Assembly: GCA_002342225.1 (NCBI GenBank)
Contig: DDPO01000061.1
Span: forward strand, 17,445 to 57,135
Reading direction: 5' to 3'
Source of the DNA: Bdellovibrionaceae bacterium UBA2466
GTDB lineage: Bacteria; Bdellovibrionota; FAC87; UBA2466
Length of the DNA stretch: 39,691 nt
Position 1 is the first letter of the stretch. Every line of letters begins with the position of its first letter. A program made the position numbers and the translations under genes. The notes below the pieces were generated by a model, which ran no database searches, had not been told where the DNA came from, and worked only from the letters and a program-made list of their open reading frames with translations. Positions 23,577-33,222 of this stretch are shown here, piece by piece.

Positions 23577-26230
23577 TGCAAGTTTATTTTTTTGGAGATG
23601 GTAAAGCCGACGGCTCAAAAGATCAGAAGTCTCTTTTAGGAGGTAAAGGGGCGAATCTCGCTGAGATGACTCTCTTGGGACTTCCTGTTCCCGCAGGTTT
23701 CACGATAACAACTGAAGTTTGTACCTACTTTTATAAAAATAGCTCCACTTATCCCAAAGAGCTTGAGAGAGAAGTTAATGCGGCGGTCACTAAAATTGAA
23801 AAGCTAGTTGATTGTCAGTTTGGAAATGCCAAAAATCCACTTTTAGTTTCTGTCCGATCGGGCGCTCGAGCCAGTATGCCGGGTATGATGGACACTATTC
23901 TGAATCTAGGGATCAATGAAGAAACTCTTCAAGGTTTAATAGCCAAATCTGGAGACGAAAAGTTTGCTTATGATGCTTATCGAAGGTTTATTCAGATGTA
24001 CTCTGATGTGGTTCTAGGAGTTTCCCCACATCACTTCGAAACCCTTTTGGATGAGTCGAAACGTCGAACTGCAGTGACAGTCGATAGCCATTTGCCCGTG
24101 GATGAGCTGAAAGGGCTTGTTAAAAATTTTAAAGAGATTGTCAAAAAAGAGACCGGTCAGATTTTTCCGGAAGATGTTAAAGAGCAATTGTGGGGCGCTA
24201 TTGGAGCGGTTTTTAAATCTTGGATGAGTTCCAGAGCGGTCAGTTATCGACGCATTCACAAGATTCCTGAAGATTGGGGGACTGCAGTTTCTGTCCAAGC
24301 GATGGTGTTTGGAAATATGGGCGAGGATTGTGCTACCGGAGTGGCGTTTACTCGAGACCCTTCAACCGGAGAGAAAAGATTTTTTGGGGAGTACTTACAA
24401 AATGCTCAGGGAGAGGATGTTGTTGCTGGGATACGAACCCCCTGTCCTATCAATAAAGAATCCTCTAATGGATCAAGTCTTCCTACGTTAGAGCAGCAAT
24501 TTTCGAAGGTTTATCTTGAACTCGTTGAAGTTTATCGAAAGCTAGAAAAGCATTTTACTGATATGCAGGATATCGAGTTTACCATTCAAAAAGGTAAACT
24601 TTATTTATTGCAAACTCGTACTGGAAAGAGAACTGCTTCAGCGGCTGTTCGAATCGCAGTAGACATGGTGAGAGAGGGGCTTATTACTCCAGAAATTGCA
24701 GTCCTTCGGGTAGCTCCAGAGCAATTAGAACAGTTGCTACATCCTCGATTAGATCCAAAAGCTCTTAAAACCGTCATGGCTAAAGGACTTCCAGCTTCAC
24801 CGGGAGCAGCTTCGGGTGAAGTGGTGTTTTCTTCTGAAGAAGCAGAAGCTTTAAAAAAAGCAGGTCGAAAATGTGTTTTAGTCAGACACGAAACCTCTCC
24901 CGAGGATATTGTGGGCATGGATGCTAGCGAGGGAATTTTAACAGCTTTAGGGGGAATGACTTCTCATGCAGCTGTGGTTGCAAGGGGAATGGGCAAACCC
25001 TGTGTAGCTGGTTGCGGTTCAATCAGTATCGATTATAAAACCCAAGTTTTTAAAGTAGCTCAGTATTCGGTTAAGCGTGGAGATGTGATCACGATTGATG
25101 GTTCCTCTGGTGAAGTTATTTTGGGACATGTGCCTACAGTGAACAGTCAGCTCGACCAATATTTCGGACAATTGATGAAGTGGGTGGATGAAAAGCGAGT
25201 ATTAGCTATCCGAGCCAATGCTGAAACACCTCACGATGTTAAAGTAGCACGAACTTTCGGTGCAGAAGGCGTCGGGCTCTGTCGAACAGAACATATGTTT
25301 TTTGAAGAGAGTCGACTCATATCAGTTCGAGAAATGATTTTGGCAGATACTCGATCTCAACGGGAATCCGCTTTGGCTAAAATATTTCCAATGCAAAAAG
25401 AGGACTTCGTTTCTATTTTTCGAGAAATGAAGGGATACCCTGTTACTGTGAGGCTATTGGATCCCCCTCTCCACGAGTTTTTGCCCAAGACAGAGGAAGA
25501 GATTTCCCATGTGGCGAGGCTTTTAAACACTTCTAAAGAGGCTCTATCTGCCAAAGTGAAGTCTCTGCATGAATTTAATCCGATGTTAGGTCACCGTGGT
25601 TGCAGGGTCGGCATTAGTTACCCCGAAATCTATGCCATGCAAGTTCGGGCGATTATGGAAGCTGCATGTGAGTTAGTAAATCGTGAAGAGTTTAAAATTG
25701 AACCTGAAATTATGGTTCCTTTTATCGGCACTCTTGAAGAATTCAAAATTTTAAAAAATGAAGTCAAAGAACAGTGTGAAGAAGTTCTTAAAAAATATCC
25801 CGTTAAAATAACGTACCGCATTGGAACTATGATAGAAATTCCAAGGGCCGCTTTAGTTGCTGAAAAAATTGCTGTGGAAGCCGATTTTTTCTCTTTTGGT
25901 ACCAACGACCTTACTCAAATGACCCTCGGGCTATCTCGCGATGATTCTGGCTCTTTTCTGCCCAGATACATCGAGAGGGGGATCTTTACAGTCGATCCTT
26001 TTGTCTCACTAGACCAAGAGGGTGTTGGGGAACTGGTTCGAATCGGATGTGAAAGGGGTCGCAAGGGTAACCCCAGTCTCAAAATTGGGATTTGTGGCGA
26101 GCATGGGGGAGATACTTCTACGATTGAATTCTGCCACAGGTTAAAGTTTAATTACGTCAGTTGTTCGCCTTTTCGGGTCCCAGTGGCTCGTTTGGCAGCA
26201 GCGCAGGCAGCATTAAAAAATAAAAAGTGA
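23576..26230 (+). CDS. ppdK: Pyruvate, phosphate dikinase
   Basis: An 884-residue PPDK interconverting pyruvate, ATP and phosphate with phosphoenolpyruvate, AMP and PPi in the cytoplasm. The N-terminal ATP-grasp domain shows GGKGANLAEMTLLGLPVPAGF and PGMMDTILNLG. The swivelling phosphohistidine domain has GGMTSHAAVVARGMGKPCV with catalytic His464. The C-terminal PEP/pyruvate barrel has GAEGVGLCRTEHMFF and GICGEHGGD with catalytic Cys840. These residues sit a few positions after those of the Clostridium enzyme, so length and organisation are normal. It overlaps glyS by one base (TAATG) and is followed by smc after 10 nt, suggesting one transcript. It supports gluconeogenesis from amino acids or pyruvate. 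Confidence 0.97.
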   Translation: MQVYFFGDGKADGSKDQKSLLGGKGANLAEMTLLGLPVPAGFTITTEVCTYFYKNSSTYPKELEREVNAAVTKIEKLVDCQFGNAKNPLLVSVRSGARASMPGMMDTILNLGINEETLQGLIAKSGDEKFAYDAYRRFIQMYSDVVLGVSPHHFETLLDESKRRTAVTVDSHLPVDELKGLVKNFKEIVKKETGQIFPEDVKEQLWGAIGAVFKSWMSSRAVSYRRIHKIPEDWGTAVSVQAMVFGNMGEDCATGVAFTRDPSTGEKRFFGEYLQNAQGEDVVAGIRTPCPINKESSNGSSLPTLEQQFSKVYLELVEVYRKLEKHFTDMQDIEFTIQKGKLYLLQTRTGKRTASAAVRIAVDMVREGLITPEIAVLRVAPEQLEQLLHPRLDPKALKTVMAKGLPASPGAASGEVVFSSEEAEALKKAGRKCVLVRHETSPEDIVGMDASEGILTALGGMTSHAAVVARGMGKPCVAGCGSISIDYKTQVFKVAQYSVKRGDVITIDGSSGEVILGHVPTVNSQLDQYFGQLMKWVDEKRVLAIRANAETPHDVKVARTFGAEGVGLCRTEHMFFEESRLISVREMILADTRSQRESALAKIFPMQKEDFVSIFREMKGYPVTVRLLDPPLHEFLPKTEEEISHVARLLNTSKEALSAKVKSLHEFNPMLGHRGCRVGISYPEIYAMQVRAIMEAACELVNREEFKIEPEIMVPFIGTLEEFKILKNEVKEQCEEVLKKYPVKITYRIGTMIEIPRAALVAEKIAVEADFFSFGTNDLTQMTLGLSRDDSGSFLPRYIERGIFTVDPFVSLDQEGVGELVRIGCERGRKGNPSLKIGICGEHGGDTSTIEFCHRLKFNYVSCSPFRVPVARLAAAQAALKNKK

Positions 26231-26240
26231 ATAGAGGACA

Positions 26241-29200
26241 ATGAGATTAAAAAGACTCGAGCTGCAAGGCTTCAAATCGTTTTTGGATAGAACCATTCTT
26301 ACCTTCGAACCCGGTATTACCGGCGTCGTGGGGCCCAACGGTTGTGGGAAAAGCAACATCGTGGACGCTATCCAATGGGTAATGGGTGAGCAAAGCGCGA
26401 AGCACCTGCGCGGTGATTCGATGACCGATGTTATTTTTAACGGCTCTGACACAAAGGCTCCGACCTCAATGGCAGAAGTTAGTTTGGTGCTGGATCGCCA
26501 AGGGGTTACTTTGTCTCCATCTTTTGCAGCATTTGATAAGTCGGATGAAATCGCAGTCACTCGCCGAGTATATCGAGATGGCACTGGGGAGTATTTGATC
26601 AATAAAATCACCTGCCGTCTAAAAGATATCCATGAGCTATTCATGGACACTGGGGTGGGAAAGCGCGCGTATTCCATTATTGAACAAGGTCAAATTGATC
26701 GAATGATCAACGTGAAGCCTGAAGAACGTAGACATCTTTTCGAAGAGGTCTCTGGAATAACGAAATACAAGGCCAAACGAAAAGAAGCCGAGAGAAAGCT
26801 CGAGGCTACTCGAGCCAACATGCTACGACTTCAAGATATTATCCTTGAGCTTGAGAAACAAATCCGTAGTTTAAAAGTTCAAGCAACGCGAGCAAAGAAA
26901 TACAAAGAGATTAAATCTGAGCTTGAAACAGTGGATCTTTATCTTTTGGGCCGAAATCTTTTTCAGCATAAGCAGGCCATTGAAAGTTTAACTCAAGAGA
27001 AAACAAACCTAGTTAATCAGAGATCCGAATCCGATGCTCAATTTGCAGAGATCGACTCGGAACTCACCACGGCCGAGGTTTTAAGGATTGATCAAGAGAA
27101 AGCCTACCAAAGTTTAAGCGACAGGGAGAGGAACCTTTCCTTGTCGGCTCAGAAACTTGAGAGCCAGATCAACATTCTTGAAGAGCGAAAGAACTTTCTG
27201 TCCCAAACTCTCGAAGAAAATCGCCGAGAACAAGACCAGCTTCGCGAAGAGATTTCTCAATTGACTCAGCAAGAGCAAACGGAAGCCCAAGAAAAAGAGT
27301 CGGTTGTTCAAGAGATGAACCAAATTGGTGAACTCATCCAAAACCGAGAGCGAGAAATCCGAGTTGTCCAAGAGGAAAAACAGCGGGCTAACCACAAAAA
27401 AGATTCTCTCACCCATAAAAAAACTCAGAGCTCTCATCGGCTTGTAACGTTAGAAAGCCAAGTACAAAACTTCGATGCAAAAGAGCAAGATTTCTTAGAG
27501 CGCCAGCAGCAGTTTGAGCAAAAAGTAGCTGATGTCTCTTCAGCAATAGAATCTCAAAAAATTCTTCTCCAAACTGTTGAGGGAAAAATTGCTGATTGCT
27601 CTTTAAGGGCCACTCAAGCTGAGGGAGATGTTTCTAATCTTTCGGCCGATGTCGAGAACTCCTCGAGCAGGTTGTCGGAGCTAGAAGAAATATTATACGA
27701 CGCTAGGGAAAAGTATCACTCATCAAAGTCTCGTTTGGATTCGCTCAAAGAACTGCAAGAAAATCTTGAAGGGTATTCTCCAACAGCGCGAGAAATTTTG
27801 ACTCAATTGGATGGCACAGCAATTCAGGCTACTCCTCTAGCTGAAGTTTTAAAACCCACAAAAGAGATTGAAGACCATCTTGAGACTCTTCTAGGTGCAG
27901 ACATGAATACTCTTGTCGTTTCCACCGCAGAAGATGCAAAGCACTTGGCCAATCTTATTATGGAGAAAAACCTTGAGCGAGTTAGGATTTTGGCCATTAA
28001 TGATCTTGAGCCCCAACAGTCGCCTGGAGTTTTTCCAAGCGAAGCTACAGCACTGTTGAACCATATCGAAGTCAAAGCAGGTTATGAGTCGATAGCCAAA
28101 TGGTGCCTCGGAGACTGTTATTTAGTTCCTGGAACCGATCAGTTGTTCTCGTTGAGAGGACACCACAAAAACATCACTTTATTGAACCAGCAGAACAAAA
28201 TGATCAGCCATGATGACTGCTCTATTTCGAGCGGAAACATGCCCTCTCGGACAGGGGTGTTTGCACGTCGAAGAGAAATTGATGATCTAGTGAGTGTAGC
28301 TGCTGGTCTTAATCAGCAAGTCGTTCAATTGGAGCAGGAGCGAGAAAATCTACTTCAGCATTTGCAATCTCAAGAGAAAATGCATTCTGAATTAAAAGAT
28401 CGCTTGTCTTCAATTCATATTGAGAGTGTCGAGCATCGTAAAGAGAAAGAGAAGCTGCAGGTTGAGCTCAATCGGCTGGATAGAGAAATCGCCTTTTTGA
28501 CTCAAGAAATCACTCGAAGCGAAACCTTAAGACAAGAGGTTTTCAATCAAAAATTGGAAGCTCAAGGAGAAATCGAGAGATTAACTCAGGAGATGCAGGA
28601 TCTGGGCGTTGAGTTACAATCCGTAGAAGAGCAATTACTGAGCTTCAACAATGCTCTTGAGACTTCATCTCAAGAAATTAATGACAAGAAAGTTGAACAT
28701 TCGAGGCTGACTGAAAGAGTTAATAGCGTTGAGTTTCAACTGGAGACAACCCGCTCAGATATCGACGGAAAATCTCGCAGGTTAAATCAGCTCGAGGATA
28801 CGCACCGCTCTTCAGAAGTTGAGCTTCAAAATATGGATCAGAGCATTGGCGAAGTGAAGGAGCAGCTTTCTTCGACTGAGACCGAGAAAAATCAAGTTTT
28901 GGTTCAACTCTCAGATACCAAACAAGCATTTAACGAGACTTGCACAAGGTTGCAGGAGCTGAGAGATAAGAAAACAGAGCTTCAGAAGTCGCGAGAAGTT
29001 GTTCTTGAGCAGATTCAGGAGCTGGAGCTAAAAATTAGTCAGGAGCAATCAAGCTTTGAGCACTTGTGTGGTATTTCTGTCGAGCGCTATCAGAGAGAAC
29101 CAGTTCCTTTTGACGAATCAGTTCAGATTGAAATTGAAAAGCTGCCTCTTTTCCAAGAGCAGCTGAATCTCAATTGGGCACTTTTGCTAGAGAATGAGAA

Positions 29201-29849
29201 GAAATCTCTTCTAGAAGAGTACTTAAAAAATATACGCGAGAAAGTCTCTCGTTATGGTGAAGTTAACTTAACAGCTATTCAAGAATTTGATGATGTTCAG
29301 AAGAGATACGATTTCTTGATCACTCAGAAAACAGATCTTGAAAGCTCTATCAATATTCTCGAAGAGGCCATTAAGAAAATCGATGAGACAACGACGGTTC
29401 GATTTACTGAGACTTTCGAAGCAGTTAATTTGAAGTTCAAAGAGATTTTCCCCATTTTGTTTAATGGTGGAAAAGCAGAACTCTCTCTAATTCAAACCGA
29501 AATTCCGGGACAGGATGCTGGAGTTGATATTCTTGTTCAACCGCCGGGTAAAAGCTTGAAAAGTATTACATTATTGTCGGGGGGAGAGAAAGCCCTCACT
29601 GCGGTCAGCTTAATTCTAGCTATTTTCGCCCGAAAACCGAGCCCCTTCTGCTTATTGGACGAAGTGGATGCTCCTCTGGATGACGCTAACGTCTCTCGTT
29701 TCAATACGGTTATCAAGAAGATGGCTGAAAAAACGCAGTTCATCATGATTACGCACAACAAGAAGACTATGGAAATCGCAGAAGCTCTTTACGGAGTTAC
29801 CATGGAGAGAGCTGGTATTTCGAAGATGACCAGCGTACGTTTGAATTAA
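26241..29849 (+). CDS. smc: Chromosome partition protein SMC
   Basis: A 1202-residue SMC ATPase, which organises and segregates the chromosome as a ring with ScpA/ScpB. N-terminal head: QGFKSF and Walker A GPNGCGKSN (31-39), then FNGSDTKAP. Long coiled coil (about 170-500), hinge domain (about 510-640, including GYSPTAREIL and LETLLGADMN), second coiled coil, then the C-terminal head with signature LLSGGEKAL (1111-1119) and Walker B/D-loop LLDEVDAPLDD. The ATG has an AGAGGA ribosome site. The length is normal (about 1150-1200). It ends the glyS-ppdK-smc run and converges on trmB. Confidence 0.97.
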   Translation: MRLKRLELQGFKSFLDRTILTFEPGITGVVGPNGCGKSNIVDAIQWVMGEQSAKHLRGDSMTDVIFNGSDTKAPTSMAEVSLVLDRQGVTLSPSFAAFDKSDEIAVTRRVYRDGTGEYLINKITCRLKDIHELFMDTGVGKRAYSIIEQGQIDRMINVKPEERRHLFEEVSGITKYKAKRKEAERKLEATRANMLRLQDIILELEKQIRSLKVQATRAKKYKEIKSELETVDLYLLGRNLFQHKQAIESLTQEKTNLVNQRSESDAQFAEIDSELTTAEVLRIDQEKAYQSLSDRERNLSLSAQKLESQINILEERKNFLSQTLEENRREQDQLREEISQLTQQEQTEAQEKESVVQEMNQIGELIQNREREIRVVQEEKQRANHKKDSLTHKKTQSSHRLVTLESQVQNFDAKEQDFLERQQQFEQKVADVSSAIESQKILLQTVEGKIADCSLRATQAEGDVSNLSADVENSSSRLSELEEILYDAREKYHSSKSRLDSLKELQENLEGYSPTAREILTQLDGTAIQATPLAEVLKPTKEIEDHLETLLGADMNTLVVSTAEDAKHLANLIMEKNLERVRILAINDLEPQQSPGVFPSEATALLNHIEVKAGYESIAKWCLGDCYLVPGTDQLFSLRGHHKNITLLNQQNKMISHDDCSISSGNMPSRTGVFARRREIDDLVSVAAGLNQQVVQLEQERENLLQHLQSQEKMHSELKDRLSSIHIESVEHRKEKEKLQVELNRLDREIAFLTQEITRSETLRQEVFNQKLEAQGEIERLTQEMQDLGVELQSVEEQLLSFNNALETSSQEINDKKVEHSRLTERVNSVEFQLETTRSDIDGKSRRLNQLEDTHRSSEVELQNMDQSIGEVKEQLSSTETEKNQVLVQLSDTKQAFNETCTRLQELRDKKTELQKSREVVLEQIQELELKISQEQSSFEHLCGISVERYQREPVPFDESVQIEIEKLPLFQEQLNLNWALLLENEKKSLLEEYLKNIREKVSRYGEVNLTAIQEFDDVQKRYDFLITQKTDLESSINILEEAIKKIDETTTVRFTETFEAVNLKFKEIFPILFNGGKAELSLIQTEIPGQDAGVDILVQPPGKSLKSITLLSGGEKALTAVSLILAIFARKPSPFCLLDEVDAPLDDANVSRFNTVIKKMAEKTQFIMITHNKKTMEIAEALYGVTMERAGISKMTSVRLN

Positions 29850-29861
29850 AACGTAAAGGGA

Positions 29862-30596
29862 TTATTGTCTCTGACTAATAAGCTCGAAGCAGGGCTGGCC
29901 CGAAGATAGAAACTTGTTCTCAAAAGAAGTTCTTCCATTGGGGAAGCGCTCCAAATCATTATAAAGATTGGGTGTAATCTGACCGTTGAACAGTGTTTGT
30001 AATTGATATTTACTCTCGCTCACGAAAGCGGCTTCACGAATATAAAATTCTTGATCCGAAGCCCAAATCAAAAGTCCCCCCGGCTTTAAAATTCTTACTA
30101 GATGGGACATAACCGTGTGAAGGTACCATCGATTTTTACGATGCGCATTTTTGGGCCAAGGGCATGGGTAAAGTATGTAAATTCTCTCTATACTTTCCGA
30201 CGGAACGCCTGTGATTAAGGCGGGGATGGCATTACCTCTGAATCCCTGGATATTTTGGAGCCCTGATTTTGAAAACTTCTGTATCATTCGCCCCGATCGA
30301 ATTTTACATCTTTCGATAGCTAACAAATGAGCATCGGGGTTGTTTTTCGCAAGTTCCAAGAAAAACCCGCCAGTTCCTGCACCAATTTCCAACCAGATTT
30401 TAGAATGGTTTAAGAAAATTTCTTTGGGAATCGGAGTGTGGCCTTTATCGAGCCAATATTTTTCATTCAGAGCTTGAATGTGTTCTCGTTGTTTGAGGTC
30501 CCAACTGGTTTGGGTCAAGTTGGCCGAGGGAGATGCAACTTTAGCCCAAGGTCTAAAGTGTTGGGGGTTCGTAACATTTTCGGCATCTGGCTTCAT
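29862..30596 (-). CDS. trmB: tRNA (guanine46-N7)-methyltransferase TrmB
   Basis: About 244 residues. TrmB places N7-methylguanosine at tRNA position 46 with S-adenosylmethionine. Motifs: WLEIGAGTGGFFLELA (SAM loop), AIERCK, and PWPKNAHRKNRW, the tRNA-binding PWPK-x-x-H-x-K-x-R signature. The ATG at 30596 is chosen; a GTG at 30611 would add five residues. The N-terminus overlaps the 3' end of tdk by about 44 nt in another frame, implying translational coupling. The N-terminal 40 residues are not conserved. Confidence 0.9.
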   Translation of the reverse strand: MKPDAENVTNPQHFRPWAKVASPSANLTQTSWDLKQREHIQALNEKYWLDKGHTPIPKEIFLNHSKIWLEIGAGTGGFFLELAKNNPDAHLLAIERCKIRSGRMIQKFSKSGLQNIQGFRGNAIPALITGVPSESIERIYILYPCPWPKNAHRKNRWYLHTVMSHLVRILKPGGLLIWASDQEFYIREAAFVSESKYQLQTLFNGQITPNLYNDLERFPNGRTSFENKFLSSGQPCFELISQRQ

Positions 30597-31140
30597 AAAA
30601 ATCTTCGGCACCGACTAAAACCTGGCTGTTATTTTTCTCAGGATTTTCCAGTTTTCGTCTTTGCGTACGGCTAGCGGTATTACCACAAACTGTGCAGATC
30701 GCCGACATTTTAGTTACAAACTCTGCTGTAGCCATCAAAAGAGGCATGGGTCCAAAGGGAACCCCTCTGTAGTCCAGGTCCAACCCAGCTATGATGACTC
30801 TCAATCCCCTATTAGCGAGTCGTTGGCTAATTTCAACAATCGCTGGAGAGAAGAACTGAGCCTCATCAATTCCCACGATTCGTGTGTTGTCGTCGAGATG
30901 GGTCATAATCTCTTCAACATTATGAATATTTTGAGCATCTACACGAAGAGACGAGTGGCTAGTGACGTGTTCTTTTGAATAACGATCATCAATAATAGGC
31001 TTAAAAATCTGAACTTTTTGCTTAGCGATCTGAGCTCTTTTCACTCTTCTAATGAGTTCTTCGGTTTTTCCACTGAACATCGAACCACAAATGACCTCTA
31101 CCCATCCTGAATTGAACACTGTTGGTAACTGAATATTCAC
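30553..31140 (-). CDS. tdk: Thymidine kinase (type II)
   Basis: A type II thymidine kinase of 195 residues, salvaging thymidine to dTMP with ATP. WVEVICGSMFSGKTEELIRR (Walker A) begins about 11 residues from the start, as usual. DEAQFF is the Walker B, DYRGVPFGPMP the lasso/thymidine region, and CTVC with CRKC the zinc site. The GTG at 31140 is selected because GGGGGA lies 10 nt upstream and the product then has the normal N-terminus; a start at 31251 would add 37 unconserved residues and span the leader hairpin at 31175-31196. It overlaps the downstream trmB gene. Confidence 0.93.
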   Translation of the reverse strand: MNIQLPTVFNSGWVEVICGSMFSGKTEELIRRVKRAQIAKQKVQIFKPIIDDRYSKEHVTSHSSLRVDAQNIHNVEEIMTHLDDNTRIVGIDEAQFFSPAIVEISQRLANRGLRVIIAGLDLDYRGVPFGPMPLLMATAEFVTKMSAICTVCGNTASRTQRRKLENPEKNNSQVLVGAEDFYEARCRKCYEPPTL

Positions 31141-31174
31141 AGATATTTTTCCCCCATCAAAAATTTGAATATAA

Positions 31175-31196
31175 TTGTCGGGGTCTAACCCGACAA
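31175..31196 (-). other. 8-bp hairpin in the tdk leader
   Basis: TTGTCGGG (31175-31182) pairs perfectly with CCCGACAA (31189-31196), with a 6-nt loop. It lies 35 nt upstream of the tdk GTG in the mRNA. It could regulate tdk translation or terminate transcripts weakly; no T-run follows. Confidence 0.4.
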
Positions 31197-31331
31197 GATG
31201 TAATCGTGATCTTTTTTTGGGGGCTAAGTCTAAAATTCTCTGTAAGTACAATATGATGCTGGGTATAAAGAAGAGTCGCTTTGGGGCCCCAGCCTGACAA
31301 AAAAGGGAGTTGTTTTTCTAAAGAATTGAAC

Positions 31332-31360
31332 TTGCCGTTTTTTATGAAGTTGTGTTTTAT
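31332..31360 (+). promoter_or_regulatory. Sigma-70-like promoter abutting the methyltransferase start
   Basis: TTGCCG (31332-31337), 17 nt, TTTTAT (31355-31360), then ten bases to the ATG at 31371. Initiation 7-8 nt past the -10 leaves a leader of 4 nt or less, and no ribosome site is seen, so the mRNA may be leaderless. The -10 is only a moderate match. Confidence 0.4.
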
Positions 31361-31370
31361 GTAACACTCT

Positions 31371-31991
31371 ATGTCAGTTGATGTGCTTACATTACATAAG
31401 TCTTGGCCTATCTCGGCTCAGATCGGTAGAACTTGGTTTCGATGGAGGAGTTTGTCGCCGGTTCCATTGTTTTTAATGCTCTTTATTCTACCCCCAGACT
31501 TTTCTTGTTCACCTGTTCAATACGTGTTGCTAGTTCTGAGTGTTCTACTAGCTGAGTCTTTGAGACTTTGGGCAGTAGGCTATGCTGGAAGTACTACCCG
31601 AACTCGAGGGGAAACCGTTCATCAATTGGTCCATGCCGGACCCTACAGATATGTTAGAAACCCTCTCTATATTGCAAATATTCTGATGTACACACTTTGC
31701 GGTGTTATTTTCGGATTCGGTCTTCTGAGCCTGTTTATTTTTATTTATTCGAGCGTCGAGTACTACTTCATCGTTTCTTTTGAAGAGCAGATTCTCTCAA
31801 AAACCTTTGGCCCAGCCTACGCAAATTATTGTCGATCCGTATCTAGGTGGATTCCAGCTTTCAAGCCGACTTTTTCTTCGAGTGACCATAAATTCAGCCT
31901 AGTAGCAGCTTTAAGGAGTGAGAAGAGTACTCTGTACTCTATGACAGCGATGTTGGGGTTGTTCTTGCTCAAATCTTACTTGCTAAAATAA
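31371..31991 (+). CDS. ICMT/PEMT-like membrane methyltransferase
   Basis: A 206-residue polytopic inner-membrane protein with four or five hydrophobic helices. The segment HQLVHAGPYRYVRNPLYIANIL followed by a Glu-rich helix pair (SFEEQILSKTFGPAYANYC) is the SAM-binding C-terminal motif of the isoprenylcysteine carboxyl methyltransferase/phospholipid methyltransferase superfamily. In bacteria these enzymes methylate small hydrophobic or lipid substrates; the actual substrate here is unknown. No ribosome site precedes the ATG. Its last 9 nt overlap the convergent beta-barrel gene. Confidence 0.75.
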   Translation: MSVDVLTLHKSWPISAQIGRTWFRWRSLSPVPLFLMLFILPPDFSCSPVQYVLLVLSVLLAESLRLWAVGYAGSTTRTRGETVHQLVHAGPYRYVRNPLYIANILMYTLCGVIFGFGLLSLFIFIYSSVEYYFIVSFEEQILSKTFGPAYANYCRSVSRWIPAFKPTFSSSDHKFSLVAALRSEKSTLYSMTAMLGLFLLKSYLLK

Positions 31992-32501
31992 AAAGGAAAA
32001 CCCTCCGCCGAAACCTAGCATCGTTTTTCGGGGATAGTACAATTTCATCTGTAAACCCATCTTAAAGCTTTGGGCCATCGGCAGATCAAATCCTAAACCG
32101 ACCACTGGACCTACGAAGTCTTTATTCTGAAAAGCAACTCTGAAATGTAAGTAGTGAAGTCCAGTTAGCGCATAACCGGTAATAAAAGGCGTAGCTAAGT
32201 TGAATCTGTAATCAACTTCTCCTAAGACCAGAGCGGAAGTCTCTTGATTTGAGCTATAAAAGCCACTTACCATCAGTTGATCTTGGCCAAAAGACACTCC
32301 TACATGAGCCCCACTTAAAGTTTGTGGCATAGAGAAACCTGAGAGATTGTCAGGTACCAGAAATTCCAATTCAGCCCCGACAAGAATCTGATTTACTCGA
32401 GGTACCTGAGTCTCCAAAAGGTTCGAAGGTGCTTGTGAGGCAGGGGCATTTCCGGTAACGAGATTTAAAAATAAAAGACAGACTGAAAAGTTCAACATCA
32501 T
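31983..32501 (-). CDS. Small outer-membrane beta-barrel protein, family not recognised
   Basis: A 172-residue protein with a signal peptide (hydrophobic 4-16, cleavage probably after the NAPAS region). Alternating beta-strand segments follow, ending GGGFSFLF with the terminal Phe typical of outer-membrane barrels. The size suggests six to eight strands, like OmpX/OmpA-type barrels. No functional motif is seen. There is no clear ribosome site, but an adjacent in-frame ATG pair gives the start. It converges with and overlaps the methyltransferase gene by 9 nt, and lies 65 nt downstream of the AAA ATPase gene on the same strand. Confidence 0.65.
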   Translation of the reverse strand: MMLNFSVCLLFLNLVTGNAPASQAPSNLLETQVPRVNQILVGAELEFLVPDNLSGFSMPQTLSGAHVGVSFGQDQLMVSGFYSSNQETSALVLGEVDYRFNLATPFITGYALTGLHYLHFRVAFQNKDFVGPVVGLGFDLPMAQSFKMGLQMKLYYPRKTMLGFGGGFSFLF

Positions 32502-32566
32502 TTATCGAATCTTTAGCAATCTAGGCCCAGAAGTCCAGATATTTTAAAAGATTAGAATTTATTGGT

Positions 32567-33217
32567 TTAAGGAGTCCATTTTCCAGGACTATGGCAGCAA
32601 GTGGGAATTAATGATCTGAGGATTTTAAGTGCTTTTTCAGTTTTCTCAGAAAAACTTTCACAGCTATCGATAAAAAATCTATTGGGATGCCCCTTCCATG
32701 CTTTCTCAAGTTTTTCGTCTAACACCATAGCTTCTGTCGCACTTTCTGTTCGCATTGGGTTTTTTTTGTTGTAGCCATTTTCAGGAGGGGGAGTTCTTAA
32801 ATGAATCACGGCAGCATAGTCTGAAAGCTCCTTATCCCGAGAGATTTTCAAACTTTCGAAAAAAGATTTTGGCCCTGTTGGCCAGTATGCGAGTCCGTCA
32901 AGAGTTCCCCGATCGCAAAGTGCCAAAGAGAATTTTTTTTGCATTGTAATGAAGCGTTCCATTTCCTTCTGAACATAAAATATTGCTCTTTGTGCGACAA
33001 TCCTTCCGTGAGATGAATCATCCCGCCAAAAACCACCACTGAACAGAATAGTTGCGGCTTCGGGGAGAAGGGCAACATGGGGGCAGAATTCCATTTTAGC
33101 TAAATTCAAAATGGCCGATTTTCCAGCTCCTGGCCCACCAGTGATGGCAATTTTTCTTAACTTATGGCGTTCTTTCACGCAGAAACAAGTTCGTGAGGCT
33201 GTGAATTCTGAGGACAT
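32567..33217 (-). CDS. AAA_28/NadR-like P-loop ATPase
   Basis: A 216-residue ATPase/kinase-like protein. The P-loop ITGGPGAGKSAIL (about 25-37) and the pattern LLPEAATILF followed by LALCDRGTLDGLAYWP (Walker B-like D-R-G-T) match the AAA_28 family related to NadR/Ttd14 proteins. NadR is a nicotinamide riboside kinase and others bind nucleotides, so a nucleotide-sensing or kinase role is possible; the substrate is not assigned. The first 20 residues precede the usual start, so an internal start is possible. It begins 5 nt after the histidine kinase stop and is probably coupled to it. Confidence 0.7.
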   Translation of the reverse strand: MSSEFTASRTCFCVKERHKLRKIAITGGPGAGKSAILNLAKMEFCPHVALLPEAATILFSGGFWRDDSSHGRIVAQRAIFYVQKEMERFITMQKKFSLALCDRGTLDGLAYWPTGPKSFFESLKISRDKELSDYAAVIHLRTPPPENGYNKKNPMRTESATEAMVLDEKLEKAWKGHPNRFFIDSCESFSEKTEKALKILRSLIPTCCHSPGKWTP

Positions 33218-33222
33218 AGTTT

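Noticed and set aside
31282..31291. TGGGGCCCCA palindrome
   Set aside because: Too short to form a loop and with no regulatory context.
32516..32529. Sigma-54-like TGG-N7-TTGC on the minus strand upstream of the small beta-barrel gene
   Set aside because: The gap after TGG is one base too short (7 instead of 8); sigma-54 requires exact spacing.
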